The translations under genes were made by a program, and so were the position numbers. Below are positions 8,265 to 13,792 of a stretch of DNA of 13,792 nt, in pieces. Each line of letters opens with the position of its first letter. The first letter of the stretch is position 1. The notes under the pieces are model-generated. The model was not told the origin of the DNA, did not search any database, and saw only the letters and a program-made list of their open reading frames with translations. Source of the stretch: JAUHWS01 sp964571805 (GTDB taxonomy: Bacteria; Patescibacteriota; Gracilibacteria; UM-FILTER-43-11); the NCBI GenBank assembly GCA_964571805.1, contig CAZNDI010000019.1, positions 1 through 13,792 on the forward strand, read 5' to 3'.

Positions 8265-8293
8265 TTTATAAAGCCGTTTAATTGTAGATTGAA
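8265..8293 (-). promoter_or_regulatory. possible tyrS promoter
   Basis: On the minus strand a TATAAA (8270-8265) lies 17 nt downstream of TTCAAT (8293-8288), which comes from the heptamer repeat. The -10 is good and the -35 weak. The predicted start of transcription would be only a couple of bases before the tyrS ATG, giving an almost leaderless mRNA. Confidence 0.3.
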
Positions 8294-8318
8294 AATTGAA
8301 AATTGAAAATTGAAAATT
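8281..8318. repeat. heptamer tandem repeat (ATTGAAA)
   Basis: ATTGTAG (8281-8287) is followed by four perfect ATTGAAA units (8288-8315) and a partial ATT. The fourth perfect unit is also the first seven bases of the 56-bp palindrome. The repeat lies between the nadK stop and the tyrS start. On the minus strand it gives a U-rich tract (TTTCAAT units) just after the palindrome. Confidence 0.95.
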
Positions 8319-8364
8319 AATCGAAGGCGAGGTTCCGGAACCTCGCCTTCGATTAATTTTCAAT
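8309..8364. repeat. 56-bp perfect palindrome between nadK and tyrS
   Basis: The two 28-base arms are perfectly complementary with no spacer; the centre is TTCC|GGAA at 8336/8337. The core is GC-rich (GGCGAGG...CCTCGCC), the flanks AT-rich, and each outer end is one ATTGAAA heptamer in inverted orientation. The right end covers the nadK stop codon (8362-8360). In minus-strand RNA it would be a long hairpin followed by U-rich repeats, so it could terminate or process the nadK transcript ahead of tyrS. Its perfection and terminal repeats also suit a small mobile or dispersed repeat element. Confidence 0.93.
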
Positions 8365-9229
8365 AATTTTTCTCCACTCGCTCCCCCCACCCCAACTTAT
8401 TCCTAAGATTGGTGAAATAACTCTCCGTCAACAAGCGAATGAATTGCACCGGCTCATTTTTTTTGATTTTAATCACATCCCCCTCTTTCACCGTCACATT
8501 CTGCTGACCATCCACCGTCATATTGATTGCCTCATAATCACTACTCACCGTGATCTCAATTTTTTTATTGTCAGGAATCACAATCGGCTTTTGGTTGAAG
8601 CTATGAGGACAAATCGGCGTCAAAATAAAAGCATTGAGGGCAGGATGCACAATGGGACCCCCCGCAGAAAGATTGTAAGCCGTAGACCCCGTAGGCGTAG
8701 AAACCAAAAGACCATCCGCTTTATAATTAGCCAATTTTCGCCCATCCACCTTGGTTTTTAAATGAATGAGACGCGAAAGGGTGGCCTGAGAAATAGCCAC
8801 TTCATTGAGCGCATGAAACTTTTTGATCACTTTTCCGCCTCTCTCCAAAACAATATCCAAAAGCATCCTGATATCCAAGTCAAATTTTCCGACAAAAATC
8901 TTGTCTAAAATCTTATTGATCTGAACCGGAGGAATTTCAGACAAAAACCCCAAATGCCCCATGTTGATACCAAAAATTTTTGCGTCAAACGATTTTAATT
9001 TTGAGATGACCCGCAAAATAGTACCATCCCCTCCCATCACTAAAATCAAATCCAATTTAGTCTTCCCCAAAATCAATTCGTTGTAGTTCTCCTCGCCCAA
9101 AATGTCAGCCACGCGTTTTTCCAAAAAAACCTTCTTTCCCTTTTTATTGAGATAATCAAACAAACGCCTAAAAATCTTATGATGTTTTTCGAGATTCTTC
9201 CGGGAAGAGATGCCAATTCTTTCAATCAT
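8360..9229 (-). CDS. nadK: NAD kinase
   Basis: Phosphorylates NAD to NADP using ATP or polyphosphate; a cytoplasmic housekeeping enzyme of cofactor metabolism. The 289-aa length is normal for bacterial NadK. Family marks are GGDGT at 66-70 (with catalytic Asp68), GINMGHLGFLSE (87-98), LNE at 141-143, and DGLLVSTPTGSTAY (172-185) followed by SAGGPIVHP. The C-terminal beta-sandwich with the VDGQ motif (239-242) is present. The ATG at 9229 directly precedes MIERIGIS, a typical first strand. It starts 20 nt after the glycosyltransferase stop, so the two are probably co-transcribed. Its TGA stop falls in a heptamer unit at the edge of the palindrome. Confidence 0.96.
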   Translation of the reverse strand: MIERIGISSRKNLEKHHKIFRRLFDYLNKKGKKVFLEKRVADILGEENYNELILGKTKLDLILVMGGDGTILRVISKLKSFDAKIFGINMGHLGFLSEIPPVQINKILDKIFVGKFDLDIRMLLDIVLERGGKVIKKFHALNEVAISQATLSRLIHLKTKVDGRKLANYKADGLLVSTPTGSTAYNLSAGGPIVHPALNAFILTPICPHSFNQKPIVIPDNKKIEITVSSDYEAINMTVDGQQNVTVKEGDVIKIKKNEPVQFIRLLTESYFTNLRNKLGWGERVEKNY

Positions 9230-9249
9230 AGGATGAGAGTTTGTGGGGA

Positions 9250-10365
9250 TTATTTTTCAACAAGCGATTGCATGATCCGTGTTGCTGTTTTTTTCCAACT
9301 GAACTGCTTGACCTGAATCACCTCCTTGTCGATCAATTGCTTTCGGTAAGCTGGATTTTCCAAGATTTTAGTCATCCCCTCAGTCATATTTTTGGCATCA
9401 TAAGGATCCACATAATGAACCGCCTCCCCTCCCACTTCTGGCAAACTGCTGTTGTGAGAAGAAATTACAGGCACCCCCAAAGCCATCGCCTCCAAAATAG
9501 GCAACCCAAAGCCCTCATAAAAGGACGGGAACAAAAAAGCCGTCGCCCCTTGCATCAGGGAAGCCAAATCTTCATCGGAAACATAACCTAAAAATTTAAC
9601 TTTCTTCTCAAGTTTGAGATCGATGACTTTTTGAAAAATTTCTTCAAAATACCAGCCTTTTTTGCCCACAATGACCAAGGGATATTTTTTTTGAAGTTCA
9701 ACCGAAAGCTCCGCATAAGCCTCCAAAGCCCCCACAATATTTTTCCGAGGCTCCAGCGTACTAGCCATGAGTAAATAATCTGAATCGAGCGAGTGCTGTT
9801 TTAAGATCTCATCCCGTTGAGTTTTCGGTTTCTGATTTAAAAATTCGGCTCTCACTCCCGCATAAACCACCGTCATTTTTTCATTCAAGCGATAATGAGG
9901 ATAACGTTCAATCAAATCATTTTGGGTCGACTCACTCACGGTAAAAATCCAACGACTCGTCTGAACCGCCTTTTTGAGCGTAATGTGTTCAATCCAAGTC
10001 GCCTTTTTTTGATGCTTAGCCGGCGATTTAAAAGCCACCAAATCATGAACCACCAAGCCCACTTTGAGTTTTTTGGGATCATGCAAAAACGGAATGATAT
10101 AACTTTCTGTGGCCAAAAAAACCTCAATTTTATCGGTCACCATTTTTTTATAACAATTCCAGTGCCACAAAAATCCCCGCCCCTCAACTTTTACAACATG
10201 AACATGGGCAAGAGAGGCATATTTATTTTGAATTTCCTTATCCGTGTACAAGTAATATTGATTGAGGGGGCTGCTGTTAAAAATAGTTTCAAGCACGTTT
10301 GCCGTCCAAATCCCCTTTCCTCCACGATCTCCCCCAATCCCTCTGATGTCGAAAGCAAGTCGCAT
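9250..10365 (-). CDS. GT4-type glycosyltransferase (family 1 in Pfam)
   Basis: Transfers a sugar from a nucleotide donor, probably in glycan or glycolipid synthesis at the cytoplasmic face of the membrane; the acceptor is unknown. I start at the internal ATG 10365 (MRLAFDIRGIGGDRGG), giving 371 aa. The longer frame would add 38 residues that run across the divergent promoter and into the neighbouring gene. Features in this numbering: a Gly-rich N-terminal loop (8-16), VHDL (106-109), FTVSEST near 141-147, the donor-domain start STLEPRKN (202-209), and EGFGLPILEAMA with the E-x7-E motif at 284-292. The C-terminal helix ends in LVEK. No membrane segment is visible. It heads a minus-strand group with nadK and tyrS. 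Confidence 0.93.
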   Translation of the reverse strand: MRLAFDIRGIGGDRGGKGIWTANVLETIFNSSPLNQYYLYTDKEIQNKYASLAHVHVVKVEGRGFLWHWNCYKKMVTDKIEVFLATESYIIPFLHDPKKLKVGLVVHDLVAFKSPAKHQKKATWIEHITLKKAVQTSRWIFTVSESTQNDLIERYPHYRLNEKMTVVYAGVRAEFLNQKPKTQRDEILKQHSLDSDYLLMASTLEPRKNIVGALEAYAELSVELQKKYPLVIVGKKGWYFEEIFQKVIDLKLEKKVKFLGYVSDEDLASLMQGATAFLFPSFYEGFGLPILEAMALGVPVISSHNSSLPEVGGEAVHYVDPYDAKNMTEGMTKILENPAYRKQLIDKEVIQVKQFSWKKTATRIMQSLVEK

Positions 10366-10387
10366 GATCGTAAAAATTAATTCAGAA

Positions 10388-10414
10388 ATTTTAGAGCCCA
10401 CATTGTTGCAAAAA
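10388..10414 (-). promoter_or_regulatory. weak candidate promoter for the glycosyltransferase
   Basis: On the minus strand a TAAAAT hexamer (10393-10388) sits about 23 nt before the chosen ATG, with TTTTTG upstream at a short 15-nt spacing. The -10 is good and the -35 poor. The assignment rests mainly on its position in a 90-bp divergent intergenic region. Confidence 0.28.
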
Positions 10415-10431
10415 TTTACCTGTGCTAAAAT
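10403..10431 (+). promoter_or_regulatory. sigma70-type promoter for the membrane protein gene
   Basis: TTGTTG (10403-10408), a 17-nt spacer and TAAAAT (10426-10431), with TG one base before the -10 (extended -10, TGCTAAAAT). The predicted transcript starts about 18 nt before the ATG at 10456, leaving an AT-rich leader with no Shine-Dalgarno motif. Confidence 0.6.
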
Positions 10432-10455
10432 GCGCTCAACAATAATAAATAAATA

Positions 10456-11187
10456 ATGAACCTCCGTCGCCTTAAACACACACTTTTACGCTTAAGTCTG
10501 GAAGAAAAAGTCATCGGCCTTGGAACCCTAGCCGTCATGGTTTCTTCCTTTCTACCATGGTACAGCACCAATAACATCATTGACAACAAAGTGGTGACGG
10601 AATACGGGCTCAGTGGAGATTTGGGTGTCATTGGCTTTGTCATTTTCTTAATGAGCCTTCTGGGATTGTTTGCCATGGTTTCTGAAAACATGCACCTGCC
10701 CTTTCCTAAATTTGGCTATAAGCGTGAAGGCATCGTCTTCTTTTTTACCGGCCAAGCCGCTTTTTTGACCCTTTTGACGATGGCCATCTACACGAAGCGC
10801 TCCCTGGGCTTCACAGAGGCTAGTCTACGTTTTGGCATTTGGGCCGTCCTTGCCGCCGCATTTTTTAGTGCCCTAGCCGCCTTTGCCCTCATCCGAAAAA
10901 CTAGAAAAAAGGAAGTCCTCGAATTTTTTGATCATGAAGCCCCAGGTCTGGAAGAGCTAGACGAAGAGCAGAGCGAGTTGGAAAAGATCGTCGAAGAACT
11001 GCCCGAGGAAGCCCTCACTTTTCAAGAAGATGTGGCCTTGATGGAAGAAATTGAAAAAGAATTCAACGAAGCCGAACCACTGGTGGAAGAAAAAGAAAAA
11101 GCCTTACCCCAAGAAACACCTTCACCCGAACAATCCAATTACTTTAAGCGTGAAGCCGGTGTGCCTTTCAAAAGCGATGAGCGATGA
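10456..11187 (+). CDS. four-helix membrane protein with acidic cytoplasmic tail
   Basis: Function not recognised. The 243-aa protein has four clear hydrophobic helices at about 19-36, 56-76, 92-112 and 126-146. The first ends in SSFLPWYS, an arrangement I associate with uncharacterised small membrane proteins. Loops are short. After RKTRKK (147-152) comes a ~90-residue tail very rich in Glu, probably cytoplasmic and disordered. By the positive-inside rule both ends lie inside. A good promoter lies upstream and divergent from the glycosyltransferase gene. The last codons and the TGA stop lie within a doubled GCGATGA heptamer, so the C-terminal end may have been reset by the repeat. Confidence 0.85.
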   Translation: MNLRRLKHTLLRLSLEEKVIGLGTLAVMVSSFLPWYSTNNIIDNKVVTEYGLSGDLGVIGFVIFLMSLLGLFAMVSENMHLPFPKFGYKREGIVFFFTGQAAFLTLLTMAIYTKRSLGFTEASLRFGIWAVLAAAFFSALAAFALIRKTRKKEVLEFFDHEAPGLEELDEEQSELEKIVEELPEEALTFQEDVALMEEIEKEFNEAEPLVEEKEKALPQETPSPEQSNYFKREAGVPFKSDER

Positions 11188-11284
11188 GCCCCGAAGGGGA
11201 CCCTTTGGGTCGGTAAGCGGTAAGCTAAACATAATTTAATTGCGCCAAGCTAACCACTAACCACTAGCCACTAAGCACTTGTGA
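11174..11284. repeat. cluster of 7-bp repeats and small hairpins
   Basis: In order: GCGATGA twice (11174-11187, including the stop codon of the preceding gene); the hairpin CCCC-GAA-GGGG (11189-11199); the overlapping hairpin GACCC-TTT-GGGTC (11199-11211); GGTAAGC twice (11212-11225); then, after an AT-rich piece, CTAACCA, CTAACCA, CTAGCCA, CTAAGCA (11250-11277) and a decayed unit CTTGTGA. Every repeat has a period of seven bases, as in the ATTGAAA tract near tyrS, although the units differ. The remaining sequence to 11396 shows no gene; a TACAAT at 11315 might be a -10 element but lacks a good -35. Confidence 0.85.
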
Positions 11285-11396
11285 AGCAAAGTCATCGTTT
11301 AGAAAATTAATTTATACAATATTCCAAAATCCTGTAAGCAAGAATTTCAGAAGAAAACTTGCCTCAATCCAATTTTTGCTTAATGATTACACCCTC

Positions 11397-11684
11397 ATGA
11401 ACGTCGATCCAACCCTCCCTCCCAAAGCTCACGCACCCACTGACAAAGAATATACAGAAATCATTCGGTCAGATGTAGAAGTAGACCCCATCTTCATTCA
11501 AGAAGACGGACAACCCGCCAAAATCATCTACTACTGCAAAGAGTGCAAATCACCCGTCAGTCCAAAACGCATTGGGAAAAAACTCAGCTTCAAATGCGCC
11601 ACCTGTGATAGAGATGTGTCTTTTGGCACCGAAACCTCTGTTCAGAATTACTACAACGTAAAACAAAAACAAAGCTATATTTAA
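11397..11684 (+). CDS. small zinc-ribbon protein
   Basis: A 95-residue protein from ATG 11397; a TTG seven codons upstream (11376) is possible but less convincing. The core is a zinc ribbon with two CxxC knuckles, CKEC (47-50) and CATC (67-70), separated by 16 residues (KSPVSPKRIGKKLSFK). It is preceded by FIQEDGQPAKIIYY and followed by DRDVSFGTETSVQNYY. The Cys ligands suggest one structural Zn site; nucleic-acid or protein binding is the usual role of such ribbons, but nothing here picks a partner. It has no signal peptide. It lies 19 nt upstream of the lipoprotein gene and is probably co-transcribed with it. Confidence 0.8.
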   Translation: MNVDPTLPPKAHAPTDKEYTEIIRSDVEVDPIFIQEDGQPAKIIYYCKECKSPVSPKRIGKKLSFKCATCDRDVSFGTETSVQNYYNVKQKQSYI

Positions 11685-11703
11685 TATTTAATTATACGAT
11701 TAA

Positions 11704-12396
11704 ATGAGAATGCTTCTATTTGTTTTTGCGAGTTTTTTTACAATTATTTTATCAAGTTGTGGTGCCCAAAACGATAATGTGACGCGCTTTAATGGCGAAG
11801 GAGAAAGCCCCAATCCTGAGGTCTCTTCAACAGAAAGTGGTGAAACAGAGGCTAAGCCCAATGAAGCCAAGACGGAGGAACCTGTCCCAGAAACCAATGC
11901 CGATCCAGTGGACGCTAAAGAAGAGCCAAAGGCTGAGGCAGTAGAAAAGTCAGAACCCGTCACAGAAGTCGACGAGAAAAAAATAGCCCCTGAAAATAGC
12001 GCTTCAAAAAGCGGAAAGCTCAGCATAAATTCATTTAAAGGCGATAAACTAGAGACCAAAATGAGTTACAATCTCATTAAAGGTTCTACTCCAAAAAATA
12101 CATATAGCTTGACCATCAACGGATATAAACTCAAAAAGTACGTCCCAGGACAGTCGACTTGGAATTACATCGCCTCCACTCAACTCAAAACCCTTAAAAA
12201 AGGAACGAACGAGTACGCGGTAAAAGCTTTGGATAAAGCGGGAAAAGAAATCAGTACCCTTAGTTTTTCCATCGAATATAGCGAGGTAGATGCTCATGCA
12301 CTTCCTAATGTGGGAGCCAATATTTGGCTAACCTTCTTAATGACGTTCAGCGTTGTGGGTGGCTACAAATTAATTCGACACAAAAAGTGGCTATAA
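11704..12396 (+). CDS. lipoprotein with Ig-like domain and LPNVG sorting-like tail
   Basis: A 230-aa secreted protein of unknown ligand. The N-terminus is a lipoprotein signal peptide: MRMLLFVFASFFTIILSSC, lipobox LSSC, with Cys19 as the acylated residue. Residues about 25-103 are a Glu/Pro/Thr/Lys-rich low-complexity linker. Residues about 105-192 look like a beta-sandwich of the Ig-like type (YSLTINGYKL, YVPGQSTWNYIAS, LKKGTNEYAVKALDKAG). The C-terminus has LPNVG (200-204), a hydrophobic stretch (205-222) and a basic end RHKKW, the order of an LPXTG sorting signal with Val in place of Thr. Having both a lipid anchor and a sorting-type tail is unusual; the tail could instead be a simple membrane anchor. 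It ends just before a strong terminator. Confidence 0.85.
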   Translation: MRMLLFVFASFFTIILSSCGAQNDNVTRFNGEGESPNPEVSSTESGETEAKPNEAKTEEPVPETNADPVDAKEEPKAEAVEKSEPVTEVDEKKIAPENSASKSGKLSINSFKGDKLETKMSYNLIKGSTPKNTYSLTINGYKLKKYVPGQSTWNYIASTQLKTLKKGTNEYAVKALDKAGKEISTLSFSIEYSEVDAHALPNVGANIWLTFLMTFSVVGGYKLIRHKKWL

Positions 12397-12434
12397 TTAA
12401 ATGGGAAATTTCGTCAACATCAGAATATCCGCTC

Positions 12435-12470
12435 AAAAAAGAGGTGAACGAAAGATTTACCTCTTTTTTT
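12435..12470 (+). terminator. intrinsic terminator after the lipoprotein gene
   Basis: AAAAAAGAGGT (12435-12445) pairs with ACCTCTTTTTT (12459-12469). The stem extends inward through GAA/TTT (one G-U) to a loop of CGAAAGA, and the stem ends in a seven-T run. It separates the lipoprotein transcript from the recA promoter. With A on the left and T on the right it could also work in reverse, but no gene points that way. Confidence 0.9.
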
Positions 12471-12481
12471 ATTGAAATGAT

Positions 12482-12510
12482 TTGACAAGTAAACTTTTGT
12501 TCACTAATAT
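12482..12510 (+). promoter_or_regulatory. recA promoter
   Basis: A consensus -35 TTGACA (12482-12487), exactly 17 nt of spacer, and TAATAT (12505-12510). This is the best sigma70-type promoter in the window. Predicted transcription start is near 12517, leaving a ~54-nt leader before the recA ATG. Confidence 0.82.
12488..12505. promoter_or_regulatory. SOS-box-like palindrome in the recA promoter spacer
   Basis: AGTAAAC-TTTT-GTTCACT is an inverted repeat with six of seven pairs matched, centred in the promoter spacer. Its core AAAC-N4-GTTC is one base from the GAAC-N4-GTTC half-sites bound by LexA in Firmicutes. The position, between -35 and -10 of recA, is where a LexA operator is expected. 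A further AGTTCAC half-site occurs at about 12524-12530. Confidence 0.45.
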
Positions 12511-12570
12511 TAGCTCAGTAAAAAGTTCACAAAACCTATCTATAAATTAATCATTTAACTAAAGAAAAGT

Positions 12571-13647
12571 ATGAACGCAAAAACTGACGCCATAAAGAAC
12601 GCTCTCGCTCAAATTGAAAAAAGTTACGGTCAGGGAGCTATAATGAAGCTGGGAGACAAGTCCAAAGTGAAAGTAGAAACCATCTCAACAGGATCCATAT
12701 CGTTAGACCGAGCCCTAGGGGGAGGAATTCCAAAAGGACGCATCATCGAAATCTATGGCCCTGAATCCTCCGGTAAAACCACCTTGGCCCTTCACACCAT
12801 TGCCGAAGCCCAACGGGCTGGTGGGACGGCTGCTTTTATCGATGCAGAGCATGCTTTGGACCCCGAATACGCCAGTCGCATTGGAGTGAACACGGCGGAA
12901 CTTCTCATTTCTCAGCCTGACAATGGAGAGCAAGCTTTAGAAATTGTCGAAACCCTAACTCGTTCTGGAGCAGTAGACATCATCGTCATCGATTCGGTCG
13001 CCGCCCTAACCCCCAAAGCTGAAATTGAAGGTATGATGGGTGATTCTCATATGGGCCTTCAAGCCAGGCTGATGAGTCAAGCGCTTCGAAAATTAACCTC
13101 CATCATTTCAAAAACAGGCACTACCGTCATCTTCCTCAATCAACTTCGCATGAAGATTGGAGTGATGTTTGGCAATCCAGAAACCACCACAGGAGGAAAT
13201 GCTCTAAAATTCTATTCTTCCATTCGCTTGGACATAAGAGGTACGGATAAAATCACCGCGACAGCGGGTTCTGGAGAAGATGCCAAAGAAATCATGGGGC
13301 GAAGAGTGAAGGTAAAAGTGGTGAAGAATAAGATTGCTCCTCCTTTCAAACAAGCCGAATTTGACATCATGTTCAACGAAGGCATCTCTGTCGCAGGCGA
13401 TTTATTAGACACCGCTGTAGAAAAGAAAATTGTGAATAAATCCGGCGCCTTCTATACCTACAATGATACTAAATTGGGTCAAGGGCGGGAAAATGCTAAA
13501 AATTTCTTAAAAGCGAACGAAGCCATGCTAAAAGAAATCAGAACCATTCTCATGACGGGAGAAGTAAAAGTCGAAGAGGTCATGGAGGGAATCAAAGTGG
13601 AGGACATTAAACTTCAAAAGAAAGAGGCAAAAGTGAAGGTGGCTTAG
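12571..13647 (+). CDS. recA: recombinase RecA
   Basis: Forms ATP-dependent filaments on single-stranded DNA for strand exchange and for SOS activation. It is 358 aa, normal for the family. It shows Walker A GPESSGKT (63-70), the E-H segment FIDAEHALDPEYA (89-101), Walker B IIVID (137-141), the L1 region around EGMMGDSHMGLQAR (153-166) and the L2 region FGNPETTTGGNALKFY (200-215). The C-terminus is Lys/Glu-rich. The ATG is preceded by AAAGAAAAGT, at most a very weak ribosome binding site. It has its own promoter with a possible SOS operator, and is followed by a weak terminator and dnaB. Confidence 0.98.
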   Translation: MNAKTDAIKNALAQIEKSYGQGAIMKLGDKSKVKVETISTGSISLDRALGGGIPKGRIIEIYGPESSGKTTLALHTIAEAQRAGGTAAFIDAEHALDPEYASRIGVNTAELLISQPDNGEQALEIVETLTRSGAVDIIVIDSVAALTPKAEIEGMMGDSHMGLQARLMSQALRKLTSIISKTGTTVIFLNQLRMKIGVMFGNPETTTGGNALKFYSSIRLDIRGTDKITATAGSGEDAKEIMGRRVKVKVVKNKIAPPFKQAEFDIMFNEGISVAGDLLDTAVEKKIVNKSGAFYTYNDTKLGQGRENAKNFLKANEAMLKEIRTILMTGEVKVEEVMEGIKVEDIKLQKKEAKVKVA

Positions 13648-13670
13648 TTTAATTAGAATCTCATTGCTAA

Positions 13671-13706
13671 AAAGGAGCCAAATCATTAAACTGAGGAGGC
13701 TCTTTT
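13671..13706 (+). terminator. probable recA terminator
   Basis: AAAGGAGCC (13671-13679) pairs with GGCTCTTTT (13698-13706), including one G-U pair, across an 18-nt loop and ending in a short T run. The loop is long and the T run only four bases, so termination may be partial and allow read-through to dnaB. Confidence 0.5.
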
Positions 13707-13734
13707 ATCGATTCAACTCCCACTCATCCATAAA

Positions 13735-13792
13735 ATGTCCCAAGCCGCAGGAGCCATCCCTCCCCACAACAAAGAAGCCGAACAATCCGTCA
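13735..13792 (+). CDS. dnaB: replicative DNA helicase DnaB, N-terminal fragment
   Basis: Only the first 19 codons are in the window: MSQAAGAIPPHNKEAEQSV. The PPHN-EAEQSV segment is the conserved opening of DnaB (usually PPHSLEAEQSVLG), the hexameric helicase that unwinds DNA at the replication fork. The ATG follows CATAAA with no Shine-Dalgarno motif. The gene continues beyond the right edge. Confidence 0.85.
   Translation, partial: MSQAAGAIPPHNKEAEQSV

Noticed and set aside
7945..8271. Plus-strand open frames antisense to tyrS, nadK and the glycosyltransferase (for example this 108-aa one)
   Set aside because: They mirror conserved genes on the other strand and their translations look like nothing known.
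8281..8364. CRISPR-like repeats
   Set aside because: The units are seven bases with no spacers and no cas genes nearby; this is a tandem repeat plus a palindrome.
10366..10479. 38-residue N-terminal extension of the glycosyltransferase (ATG at 10479)
   Set aside because: It overlaps the start of the divergent membrane protein gene and its promoter, and GT4 enzymes begin right at the MRLAFDIRG strand (ATG 10365).
11376..11396. TTG start for the zinc-ribbon gene, seven codons upstream
   Set aside because: The ATG at 11397 is a stronger start codon and the extra residues add no recognisable feature; it remains possible.

Overview
The window looks like chromosomal DNA of an AT-rich bacterium with a compact genome. 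The anchors are recA, the start of dnaB, nadK and tyrS. Most other genes are unrecognised, many intergenic gaps are tiny, and no Shine-Dalgarno motif is obvious in front of any gene. TGA serves as a stop for several genes, so recoding of UGA to Gly or Trp is unlikely. The overall style (large Lys/Glu-rich orphan proteins, a four-helix membrane protein with an SSFLPWY stretch, a lipoprotein that also carries a sorting-like tail) suggests a Patescibacteria/CPR lineage, perhaps near Peregrinibacteria. That placement is inference and cannot be proved here.

Layout: (1) Positions 1-7086, plus strand: five tightly packed genes (orf1-orf5) encoding unfamiliar proteins. They are a small basic/acidic protein, a 288-aa protein, a tail-anchored coiled-coil protein, a 1079-aa Lys/Glu-rich protein, and a 658-aa protein that fuses a lytic-transglycosylase-like region to an alpha/beta-hydrolase with a GHSAGG nucleophile elbow. 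Short sequence modules seem to be shared between members, so the cluster may be one functional unit. This is the best candidate for an undescribed system. (2) Positions 10365-7083, minus strand: a GT4-type glycosyltransferase, nadK and tyrS. tyrS is broken in frame by a run of ten G just before its S4 RNA-binding end; with nine G the S4 domain reads perfectly. Its corrected stop overlaps the stop of orf5. (3) Positions 10456-12396, plus strand: a four-helix membrane protein, a small zinc-ribbon protein and a lipoprotein with a C-terminal LPNVG-hydrophobic-basic tail. (4) Positions 12480-13792: a clear sigma70-type promoter with an SOS-box-like palindrome in its spacer, recA, a terminator, and the first 19 codons of dnaB.

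Two noncoding elements stand out. One is four perfect copies of the heptamer ATTGAAA running into a perfect 56-bp palindrome between nadK and tyrS. The other is a set of different 7-bp repeats with small hairpins after the membrane protein gene. In both, the upstream gene's TGA stop codon lies inside a heptamer unit. No tRNA, rRNA, CRISPR array, transposase or phage hallmark gene was seen. No gene-free stretch exceeds 300 bases; the longest are 11188-11396 and 12397-12570.
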